From assembly GCA_014904985.1 (NCBI GenBank), contig MU129064.1, forward strand, positions 62,001-126,000: a stretch of DNA of 64,000 bases, written 5' to 3'. This document shows, one piece after another, positions 52,026 to 62,316 of this stretch; the first letter of the stretch is position 1, and every line of letters begins with the position of its first letter. The notes under the pieces are model-generated. The model saw only the letters and a program-made list of their open reading frames with translations, had not been told where the DNA came from and searched no databases. A program made the translations under genes and the position numbers. Origin of the DNA: Hydnum rufescens UP504. Lineage: Eukaryota > Basidiomycota > Agaricomycetes > Cantharellales > Hydnaceae.

Positions 52026-53805
52026 CTATGACGCTTGCAATGGTTTGACCGCATACCCATACGCCCATCGCGTGTACATTGGTACGGTGAGCTCATGGAG
52101 TTCTGACATGATGCGAGAATACTCAGACTCAGCTTATCGGCGGACGGCAGACTGAGGGCCACAGGAATGAATCTACTTACCCCGCTCTGCTCCATACATG
52201 AATAAATTGAGGGTGTCATCCGAAAGTCCTTGGGATTTCAGAATGGGGCGAAGAGACCGGATGAATTCCTACGATAGTGCGGGAAAGGGGAGGATGGGGA
52301 AGATAAGATGTTTCTGGTGGTAATACCACGGGGCACCGAATGCATAAGGCTTACAAAGGCATTCTGGCGCATCATCTCGCCCAATTGCCGAATCCAGGCC
52401 GTTTCCTCGGGCGTTGATCCGACAGGCCAAGGTCCAAGAGGAATATACATGGTCCGAACGACCGGAGGGTATAATTTCCCAGTTTGGATGAACGCTCGCG
52501 AGACTTGATATGGAGAGTTCGTCATCACTCGTCCGCCGCGGGAGGACATGTTTTTCCCTGCTTCTGTTTCGGATGACGTAACAGTGTGAGGATGCTAAGG
52601 GAACACATCACTGGAATCCAGATTCGTGTGACCCACCATGCAAAATGCGTGCCATCCAACCTTTTGTCTCAGGATAAGGTGCATCACCATAGGCGGGCTG
52701 TAATGGAACGCCATTATGATCTAGGATAGGAGGTTCACCATCAATCAGGATCATAGCGCCGCCAGGCCTCAAGCATCGTTCCAATTCCGCGACAAATTCC
52801 TCGTAGTCATTGATCTGCCGGAACCAGTGAGAGTTGGAAGAGAGAGGGAAAGCTATTAGGATCGTGCGAGTGGGACCCATCGACCTACCCCGTTACTAAT
52901 AGAACGCGCATGTATAACATCGAAGCAGCCATGGTAGTGTGGAAATCCGAGATTGGCCTAGGAATCCGAGAGGGGGGGGTGGTCAAGAGCGGCACTTTGC
53001 GAGTGTGGTAATGTCGATGTCTCACATCGTCGAATTCCAGTCTGTATATTATGGATAAGGTGAGTAGAAACATCGAATGTATGGAAAGCAAGCACCTTAA
53101 ATTGGGAGGGATGGATGGAATATTTGTGCGTGGTGCGAGATCGACACCCACGACCTAATCAGCTATCTGTCAGGGAAGAAATTGGGAAACACTAGGGGGA
53201 GCGCACATGGCAATGGGGAAATTTTTTGGCCATGGCTAGTGCCCTAAAATAGGCAGTTTAAGCTTTGGGAAGGCAAAAAGGATGGGCAAGACGGCCTACC
53301 AATGGCCAGGGCCTGTCCCCACGTCCAGTATAGCTTTCTCGACGCCCCATTCGGGTGCAAGGATGCGATCTATGACTTCGGCACCTGGGTACAAGTCCCC
53401 CAAGACGAAGCCGTGTATCCTATGTTGGAGACCTCTGAAAAAATATAAAAGGATATGTGAGGGGAGATAGGAAGGCTTAAATTGGACTCGAGGCTCACAA
53501 TCGATTGAATTCGACTTCGTCTAAGAGACGGTGGTAGGAATGAGCATGCACATTGACAGTGGAGAGAATAGGAAGGAGAGAGTACCAGCAGGGAGGTAGT
53601 AAACGTCGTTCTGGTTGTTGAATATGCGACCGTCAGCTTCCCGGAGCATTTCGGCGCCATCGCGACTGGAGGTATAGGAATACAAGGAGGGTGTGCGGGA
53701 GTGTTCTGTCTGGATAGAGCTGCCAGAGGCAAAGGATGGAGCAGGAGACGGTGAGCGACTGTCTTCGGGAATGTCCGAGTAGATGGAGGAGCTGTGAGCC
53801 GACAT
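52026..53805 (-). CDS. LaeA-like class I SAM-dependent methyltransferase
   Basis: The start at 53805 (MSAHSSSIYSDIPEDSRSPS) gives a Ser-rich N-terminal tail, then DGRIFNNQNDVYYLPA and FNRL, a typical opening of the fungal TAM/LaeA-type group. The SAM fold is visible: EVIDRILAPEWGVEKAI near motif I, then VVGVDLAPRTNIPSIPPNLR. FEFDDVNLGFPHYHG comes before VIHARSISNG and DYEEFVAELERCLRPGGAMI, the LRPGG loop. Then comes LIDGEPPILDHNGVPLQPAY. The C-terminal part reads AFIQTGKLYPPVVRTMYIPL, GPWPVGSTPEETAWIRQLGE, and near the end LTVPMYTRWAYGYAVKPLQA. The length is about 430 residues. LaeA itself controls secondary metabolism; relatives in basidiomycetes are numerous and mostly unassigned, so no target is claimed. 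Confidence 0.8.
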
Positions 53806-55014
53806 ATTTGCGAATTTGCGAATCAGCGAGGGGGGGGACCCATTGTGCGGACGAGTTATAAGGGAGCTAGTGAGGGAAATGCAATTGACGCAGGTTGGGG
53901 AGTAGCCGCTACTATTCTCCTAGTAGCCATATACAAGTCGGCGGAGAATGTCGTTCAGAATCCGATCAGCTTCAACCGCTATCTCCCTGAGCCGAACCGT
54001 GGGTCCTTGGGGGGCGAGGGTGTGCGCCGAGAGCCGGTCTGCAGCCAAAACTCCCAACTTGACTGGACTCAACACCGCAACTCGATATCTCGTTCTCCGC
54101 CGCCGCCGAGTACTGTATTTGCGGCTTGCAGGCGCCCCCATTGAATACCCTGACGACAAAAGAAGGCCGCCTTCAGGGTCTGCCACACGGCTGGATTTTG
54201 TCCAGGCGAATAAAGCTTTCCCCCGCAAAAGCTACTGCAACTGGCTAATTGACCAAGTACGTGGCCCACCGGCACCAAGTGCCACAGGCCCGCCCTCTCC
54301 CCGCAAGGCCTGATTTCAATGTATTGCATAATGACCTCCCCTTTACCCGGCATCATCGGCATCTAATAGATATATCAGTCCAATTGCACCGCTGCGCTGG
54401 AGACATCTAGCGCCCGGATGCAAAGCAATGCCTCTGGTTTACCGCCGCCTCCACCCACGTTTCCCAACATGGAAACCTTACTCATTGTGGGATCTTCGGT
54501 GATAAGATGGGCTACATCGGCCTGCGTGGAAAGCTCTAACCCCTATCGGAACTTCGGTCCCCACTGGGTCGGGGCTTAGACGCCTTTTAGGGCAGACCGG
54601 AACTAGATGTCCGCGCTGCTTTGGAGGAACTTGATTACATATTGTTTCATTCGAGAATCACCATCTTGTGTTCCTTCAGGCTTCAGCCGATGGCCTTGCA
54701 ATTTCAATCCGACCCAGTGTGTCGGGTAGTCCTACTTCCGCCGCCAGCACTTTTAATTCAATGGGAATAGAAACCCAATAATATTTAACCTCCGCCCTTG
54801 AAGGTGACCGCCCTAGGCGACATGATCGGCACTTGAATTCAACGTACGAATATCAAACCTCATCTCAAGCATCCATAGCCAATACTTCCATGCCACCAAT
54901 AGGCCGACGGCCACCCTATTCGGGGGGAGACCTACCACAGCTTCATGTGAATACCAGTAATAATTTAATACACAAATGCAAATGCCAATGACAAAATTGT
55001 ATACGGCGCGTCCT
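53806..55014. other. Intergenic region, no gene seen
   Basis: This is 1.2 kb between the methyltransferase start and the POL3 stop. A G-rich stretch near 53830-54020 is probably promoter. Bases 54390-54900 are mixed and open in no long frame. I looked for tRNA-like or structured RNA here and found none. Confidence 0.4.
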
Positions 55015-58000
55015 TCACCAACTCTCGTTTTGGAACCGATCTAGAACCTTGATTGAATCGTTCGCGTCCTTCTGAGATTTCTTGCGCATGTAAAAAATTG
55101 GGCAGTCTTTGCTGGTGCATAGCACATCCTATATTACAGCCACCAGCCACGTGGATCGTAGGACAACATCAGCTGAGACCAAACTGGTGATTCAATTCCT
55201 TCGTACGCACCTGATGTAGAGACCCCTGACAACGTTGACATTGCGTCCATAGTCGAGAGAAGGATACTTGCGTCGTGGACGCCAAGGCTAACTGGAATCG
55301 TGCCAAATCAGGTTAGTCCAGCGATATCAATAGCCGAACCGGATGATATCGGCAACGCCACAATCGCTAACCTGCTTCTGATACAGTTCCCCAAGCCGGG
55401 GTCGACAATTATCACACACAGCAGCGTCTTCGCAGCCAAACGGGCAGGAGACCGATTATATCAGCGTCCACGCGCATTTCAAACAACCGAATTCACGTAC
55501 TCGGTCCCCGACTATTCTTCAAAGTCAATGGAGTCTTGCACCCTAGACATGTAACCGTCTTGACCGCAAATTTCATAAGCCCCCCTACAGTCGGAGTAGC
55601 GATCTGGATCGAGCGAGTATGATCACCAGACACTATTCAGCGTCATACGTCGGGTCAGTCCCAACTCAAAATAGATGAACAAGAAACAAGCCCCCATATT
55701 CTCCCATGCTCATGAAAAACATAACGGGTAAGAATTAAGAAAAAAGCGGAACTCACGCAATGAGTTCGCATTATGCTCCCCTAAGATCGGTTCAAAGATC
55801 CGCAAAAGGGGCTTCGACAATTGATTCTCGAGATAGTACTTCGTGTCAATGGGAACATTGTTCTCCAAGACATACAACGGATCCTCCGATTTCTCATACG
55901 CCGCGGCACCTGGAGATTATCAAGGCATTCAAACTGGATCTTAGAGGAACAAGAAACTACTGACCTTTCATGCCTTTCACAATCACGTACGCCACGCGGT
56001 CACCCAAGCTTGGTGCTGACCCTGTCAAGAGGACAATCAAGCAAAAGCAAAACAAGTCAAGTCATTGGATCTCTTCATACTGTAAAGGATATATCGATTT
56101 TCTCACCAGCGTCACGCGTCTTCATTCGCTCGGCCAGTTCCACATGAGCCTGTTTACCCGCATAATCTACGGAATAAAGACACACCAACGTGGTGTTTGT
56201 GTTAATGACGGAAGAATTGTGAATGGGTGGCAAGTGCTCACCTGTTTTAGATAACGCCTTGGTAATCACAAGTTGGGACATGTCGATTTTGTTCTGCAAC
56301 AGATCAGATATTGTTTGTTTGACATACCTACAACCTCAGTCGAATTAAATAGTGTCCTCAATAATGAGACGCGGATGGCCTCATGCGGCTCGAATCAACT
56401 CACTCTTCTGCCCCGCCCACGTCTCGCTCAATGAGCATCTTGTGCAGGCATGTCTCGATGACTGTCTGAACTAATCGGCAGTTGTCTCGTCGAACAGTCT
56501 ACAAAGATCCAATCGGTGGACGATCCGTTAATATCCGGCGCAGCCGGCATAAGCCCAATAACATTAACCTCAATTCCCTTCGTATCCATCTTGTCATAGT
56601 GCGATGGTTTCGTCCAGTACAGCCCTGCATACCGCTTCTTACTGATCAGAAGGTACGGAAAGTACACCTTCTCGAACTCGAGCTTAATGGGTTTGACGAA
56701 TTTTGTTGTTACTAGATCGGCGGCCTCTGCCCCTGGACGTAAGAGAAGGATCAATTCAGCCACAAGATCGGTTTGAAAGTCAAAGGGGAGGATGCAGGAT
56801 GAAAAAGAAAACGGACCAAGAGCCATAACCGTTTCGAGGTCGCGCGAACCGAACTTCACCATCACTGAATCCGTGTCACCATATATGACCTCAGCATCAT
56901 GTTCTCGCCCATTTGCGATGCAATACTCCGCTTCCACTTCCTGGCCCATATGAAAGGGCAAAGGTACTCATTAGTTTCGCTGTTTACCCAGATTATATAG
57001 CGAAAATGAATGACCTGTTTTGTCTTCTCAATCATTTCTCGTCCGTACGCAGTCACGCTGGACGAGATGGCAAGACAGGGCAATCTGCCAATCGTAGCAC
57101 CAGTGAAACCATATACCGAATTGGCACTGATCTAGACCCACAGAGAGACCTCAGAATATTCGAATGGCAAAGCTGTATCCACGACCCCACATTACCTTTA
57201 ACGCCAGCTGTCTCCCATCAAGCACTGCGCGCTTAAACGGATCGGTCTCCTTTTTAAGATCGGCTTTGGCCCGCTTGCGCGCTGACAGAAGATCCTCGAG
57301 CACTGTTGGTAGAAGACCCTTCCTTCTGCTGACCGTCGCGAAATAGTCTATTATGTATTCTCTCAGGAATGAAGTCACGGCAAAGGCTCATTATACATCC
57401 CACGCACCATTGTTCGGCGTCTGCACGTAGTCCACATCTTTCACAAGCTCCATCCTTTTGATAGTTTCAATGTCAAGTAGCGTAGTGTAACACAAATTAT
57501 GCGCCATCATGATGGATGGATATAGAGAACTGAAATCGAGAGTAGCAATGGGGACGTCGTAATATCCCTTCTTGGGCTCGATAACAGTAGCGCCTTCGTA
57601 CTGGTCATCGGTCCCTGATATGCACAATTAATAAGGGCGTCAGGACGGTGGCATACAAATCACAGAAGTACCAACCATCTCCTTTGTAAGAGGGTACGAG
57701 ATAGTCGTCCGAGTTTGCCTTACGGAATAGCTGCGAGATCACCTTGATCTGTTGGCCTTTGGATAGCAGGTAGTTGAAAGGTACGCCTGTCACGCGTGCC
57801 ATCTCGGTGTAATTCACAAGACACATCAACTTATCCATCAATCTCTGAGGGAGGATACGCATCCTACACATGGGGAGCATTACCGAAACATCATGGATCA
57901 GCAAAAGTCATCAAGCACAAAAAAAATACCATGCTACCTTCAAACAATATACGGCCAATCGCCGTCGACTCTCCGGAGTACCGTTCTGTAGCTCCGTGAT

Positions 58001-59769
58001 GACAGCTGTGATGCACATCCTCTTTCTGCTCCCCCAGGAAATGTGCGCAGACGGCATTGAGAGTATAGCTACGCAGTTTCTGCTCCCGTTGCATGTATTG
58101 CAGCACGTCAAGCTGAATCCGCCCTTCCATGATTGTTTCTTTTGTGTCACGCTGACCGTAGGCTTTCGAGGAGAAATGTGCGTCTTTCGTTTGCGTCTTG
58201 ATTCCTGAAGAGGGACGAAACCATAGTGTTTAAGAGTGGTTAGCAGTCTCCATAAAGGTGAATCCGACCTTTGAGTCTTCCGAGGAACGCAAATTTACTA
58301 TCTACTCGAAGGGCTTTGGCACGATCAAGTAGGTAAGGCAGATCGAACCCTGAAATGTTGTAACCAATGATGACGTCAGGATCCACCTCGTTGACGAAAT
58401 CCCTCCATGCACCAGCATATCAGCCTCCTTTTCGTGCTCAAGGACTTGCGAACCGACAATGTGGGAGCACGTATTCAGGGTAAAGACGTTCCGAATAAAT
58501 GGTTGAGAATCGCCTATATAATTCTGTCAGCCAGAAGACACGGAAAATAGTCCTGAAAATCACCTGCCTTGTCGGGTTACCATATTGGCGATCTGTATGA
58601 CTGGATCCTTTTCAGGTTCGGGAAAGATGCCTTTTCTCCCAGCACATTCGATATCGAAACTGAGAATGCGGAGCGAGGAATTTTGCTCCATTCACCCTCT
58701 GGGGCATGAGAAATGAAATTGTCGTAACGGACATCCAGCTCGATCTGACATGTTGAGACTTTCCTGGAAGCTTGGCGAAGCGTATATTTGCCACCCGGAA
58801 CTTCAATCCAGTTCATTCCGACCACCTGAGATGAGAGGCAGGATTGAGAGACAAGATCATAAACGCGTCCACTCGCTCACCTTGGTGTCGACCATGAACC
58901 GAAGGATAAATGGAATATTGGATTCGTAGGTTGTGATAGGTTCGGGGAACAAATCTCGAAAGTGTAACTCGCCTCTCTCAAACAACCCTCGAACCTTGGG
59001 GAGGGTCTTGGGATCTGAGATCGTTAGTTTCAAGAATACTGGCTTCGCGTCCCCACGATAACCCCAAAGACTCCGCTTAGGAAGTATTTGGACATTGCGG
59101 AGACCATCTGGACTGTCCAACGTAGAGTTGATGAGTTCTTTGAGAGCATCAAGGTCGCTTGGATAAAACCCTCGGGGGACAGGAACGTAGAAATACGGGA
59201 GGAAATCGGTAACGTGGCGAGGACACTATGCCCACCCTGTTGAGGAGCGAAATGAGTCTAAAAGAAAGCCTCAAGAAGAGGGCATGTTTACCTCGGTAAT
59301 ACCAAACATGCGCAGAGTAGGCGAGGACCCGTATCCGTAAGCGTCTTCCACGTCGATTTGCTGGAAGACTGGGGCTCCCGGTGAGGACGGCGGTTCAAAA
59401 CAGGAAAAGACACGTACATATTGGATCCCTACTGTCGTCTAATGTAGGAGGCGCGGGTCTTGGCCACTCTTTCGCGCCACCCTCGGATTCTGCAAGAACT
59501 CTCAATAAAACGCAACACACGAGACCGGCGCTGTCTTACGCGAGTCGCCAGATTCATGCTTCAGCTTCTCAAGAACGTCTGCAAAGGATGATGACTTGAC
59601 GTTGGGAGTACTTGTAATGGTTGCTTCGCGTTCGAGGCGTCTTTTCTTCGTCATCGGCCGAGGTACATTGTCCGCGTCGGACGTGAGACTGCACTGTACA
59701 TCAGCTTATGCGTTTAACTCATAGTATGAGCACCTACTGCACGTTTTCTTTTAAACTGGGCGAGTTCAT
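55015..59769 (-). CDS. POL3: DNA polymerase delta catalytic subunit (Pol3/POLD1)
   Basis: This is the main lagging-strand replicative polymerase with proofreading exonuclease. The start near 59769 ([10 protein letters not shown]) is provisional. The N-terminal part shows [20 protein letters not shown] and [20 protein letters not shown]. Exonuclease motifs are [20 protein letters not shown] (the DIE acids) and [20 protein letters not shown]. Polymerase motifs are [20 protein letters not shown] (motif A), [11 protein letters not shown], and [16 protein letters not shown] (motif C, DTD). Then comes [20 protein letters not shown]. The C-terminal domain has CysA ([11 protein letters not shown]...[14 protein letters not shown]) and CysB ([13 protein letters not shown]...[14 protein letters not shown]), the latter holding a 4Fe-4S cluster in known Pol3. 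It ends LDRFQNESW at 55015. One base is missing at about 58411 ([13 protein letters not shown]). The length is about 1,080 residues. Confidence 0.95.
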
Positions 59770-59972
59770 GGCGTTACCGGACGCGTAGGCAGGTCTCTAC
59801 TGGACGCGTCGAAGTGTGAGCTCTCTGCACGTGATTGGGGCGTGAAGGCTGGGAGTTGCCGTAACTTCGTAAATCGCCCCAGTGAATATTCAGAATGGTG
59901 CGGAAACCCACAGTCACAAGAGTCTTTCTCTATGGCTGAGCTCTATTATAGTCTGCACACCCAGCTCTAACA
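59770..59972. promoter_or_regulatory. Divergent promoter region between POL3 and the TMEM14 gene
   Basis: This is about 200 bases between divergent starts. Two ACGCGT-type elements (GGACGCGTAGGC at 59779-59790 and TGGACGCGTCGA at 59800-59811) match the MluI cell-cycle box (MCB) that drives replication genes in fungi. That fits POL3 control at the G1/S boundary. Confidence 0.5.
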
Positions 59973-60501
59973 ATGGCAAGTTTAAACGAGTTTGAATTTT
60001 GTTCTGCTCTCCAAGCTCAGGCCGTACTCTCAGGCTGTCCTAACAATCGTTGGGGGCATCGCTGGCTACGTCCGCACGCGATCTATCCCATCCATTGCCG
60101 CTGGTGTATGCCTGACTGTCTACATCTGTGGTGCTTCGTTTTCTGATTCGTTGATCATTAGACTGCAGTGGGTGGGCTGTATTTGGCTTCGTGGGATCGA
60201 ATTCGAACGGGTGCTGCTAATGGATATGAAGGTGCTCTTGGCAAGTATCCATGTCTCCCGGGTCCTCGGTTTTTCCAGGGCCAAAAGTTGAGCAGTCGTT
60301 CGTAGCGTCCTCTGTTCTTCTACTTCTCTCGTCGTTACCTCGCGTCACCAAGGGCCCTGTTCCACTCGCTCTCACCGGTGCGCATCATTGCCACACAAAA
60401 CCTATTCGTTTGCTGATCGGTTATTCCTCTGGCATACCCAGTCACGTCCTCCCTGGCGGCCGGATACTATGGTAAAACGGTGTATGATTTCCGACAATGA
60501 G
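59973..60501 (+). CDS. TMEM14 family small membrane protein
   Basis: TMEM14 proteins are about 100-residue, 3-4 helix membrane proteins; the human relative TMEM14C sits in the mitochondrial inner membrane and helps move haem precursors. The spliced frame shows AVLTIVGGIAGYVRTRSIPS, IAAGVCLTVYI, then GLYLASWDRIRTGAANGYEG. After a short intron come ALGK, SFVASSVLLLLSSLPRVTKG and PVPLALTG. It ends AGYYGKTVYDFRQ at 60501, the family's usual finish. The ATG at 59973 (MASLNEFEFC...) is in a different frame from AVLTIVGG, so the first exon needs either an unseen intron or a one-base correction. The substrate role is inferred from the family. Confidence 0.72.
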
Positions 60502-61231
60502 AACCGAGGGACGGACTACTCGGCGGAGCTGACATTGCCAAGCATGAACTGGATCTGGGGACGAATAAAAGAGGAAGGGGCATCATGAATCGTTCCCTTG
60601 TTGATTATATAGATGCATGTATCTTCGTTTGCTAACCGCTACAGAGCGTAAACTTTTCTGTTCATCAGCTCCTAATATGGGAGTCTATGCATTTCCCCTG
60701 TTGTATGCGTGAAAGCATGACAGATAACATCAGTCATCCACCAAGAGAGGCCCCGCCGCCATTCACTGTGGACTGGGGGTCGTTCGTCCAATTCCATTCT
60801 GCAGGTCCGCCAGCTGCTTTCATCTCAAGATCAACCGGTGGGGTCAAGGCACGGGGCGGGCAGCACACGGAAATTTTATGTTCCTACATTTGAGTTTAGC
60901 TACTGGATGTACCCTTTTTTTGGCAGCAGCCATCCGACTCAATTGAGTCACCTGAGCATCTCACTCAACACCACGACCCAATATCCCTGAATCTACTGAA
61001 CGACCCGAAGCACACTGTCAGTGCCATCTACAACCAAAAGCCAAATATTTTCTCGTTTGGCTCTCAGGACAGTCGCAGGATCTCATATTCGTTATCTCTT
61101 TGGGTAGTACTGTGACCTCAAAACAAATTTGCGAGATTCGTTCGGGCAGAGCTCATTCTTCATACAATCCGTCTTAACCTTCGTTCCGGTGTCTGGATTT
61201 CTTGGTCCCTGTTGCCAATCCTACTTTCAAA
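60502..61231. other. Intergenic region upstream of the eIF4E gene
   Basis: This is 730 bases with no supported gene. The final 150 bases before 61232 have CT-rich patches consistent with a promoter and 5' UTR. Confidence 0.4.
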
Positions 61232-62316
61232 ATGTCCAATCACACCTACTTCTCCAACCAGTCTCAACGCCACTCTGCTCCAGGATCCCATACAGCCGAA
61301 TGTCTCCACTGGGGCAGCGCCGGGCACTGGTACCCCACCCATTAACTCTGCGTCGCATCTATTGAACGGTCCAAACGGTGGCGGAAATAATGGGGAGCGA
61401 CCGAGAAGCCAGTCACGCCTTTCCCTATCGCTCTCAGGGACTGGTGGTGAGAAGGATGGAAATGGCGGGAATGGCGTAGGGAATGGATTGGATGGCACTA
61501 CGAGCACTGGTAGAACTGTCCACCCGCTTCGATCAACGTGCGTTCCTTTGTTTTTAGGTAGTGCGTGGTTCGCAATGACGAGATCTGTGTGTCGCAGTTG
61601 GGTGTTCTGGTTTCGTCAGCATCGACTAGGAAAAGTACATAATTACGAGGAGGGGATCAAGAAGATCACGGCGTTTAGTTCGGTGCGTGTGGTCATACCC
61701 TTCTCGTATTCGCGTGCTTCTTTGAATAAAACAAAACAATAGGTGGAATCCTTCTGGTCCCTGTGGACGCATTTGACGCCACCTGGAATGTTGCAACCAA
61801 CTACTGATTATCTCCTCTTCCACTCGGATGTACGACGTCCGGTATGGGAGGACCCGATGAATATTGACGGTGGAAAGTGGATCGTGCGATTGCGCAAAGG
61901 CGTCGCGGATCGTTTATGGGAGGACTTAGTTTTGGGCACTATCGGGGATCAATTCGAGGAGAGTGATGCCGTATGTGGGTGTGTGCTGAGTGTAAGGATG
62001 CAGGAAGATATCCTTAGCGTTTGGCATCGAGACGAGAAGGATACTGCTGCTAAGAACAGGATCAAGTGCATTATCCTTCCTATTTTTCTTTTGAAAATAG
62101 AATGGCACTGACCATACTCCAATGCTATCTTAGGGAAACTATTCGTCGATGTCTGAATCTACCGCCAAGTATGGCGATGGAGTACAAGACTAATAATGGT
62201 ATATATCAGCCTTTCTTCGCCCTCACAGAGAAATCTGAAATCGTCATTCTTCAGATAGTCTACAGGACAAAAGTAGTTTCAGGACGCTGACGGCTGAAAG
62301 GACAACTACTTCCTAG
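61232..62316 (+). CDS. Class II eIF4E cap-binding protein (4E-HP/eIF4E2-like)
   Basis: This is an mRNA 5' cap-binding protein of the 4E-HP class, usually a translational repressor or specialised initiator. The start MS is followed, after an extra A at about 61238, by ITPTSPTSLNATLLQDPIQP. A Gly/Asn/Ser-rich N-terminal tail reads LLNGPNGGGNNGERPRSQSR. The cap-binding core has HPLRST, WVFWFRQHR and NYEEGIKKI, where Tyr stands at the position of the first cap-stacking Trp of eIF4E1. Then VESFWSLWTHLTPPGMLQPT leads to RRPVWEDPMNIDGGKWIVRL, whose VWEDP holds the second cap Trp. RKGVADRLWEDLVLGTIGDQ and CGCVLSVRMQEDILSVWHRD follow. It ends RRCLNLPPSMAMEYKTNN, SLQDKSSFRTLTAERTTTS. Clean introns are at about 61538-61599 and 62200-62257. 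Confidence 0.9.

Noticed and set aside
52026..53805. A secondary-metabolite cluster around the LaeA-like methyltransferase
   Set aside because: Neighbours are a PQ-loop transporter and POL3. There is no polyketide synthase, NRPS, terpene synthase or P450 in the window.
54390..54960. Structured RNA or tRNA gene in the gap before POL3
   Set aside because: No cloverleaf, no paired A and B boxes in tRNA spacing and no conserved snRNA element were found by eye.
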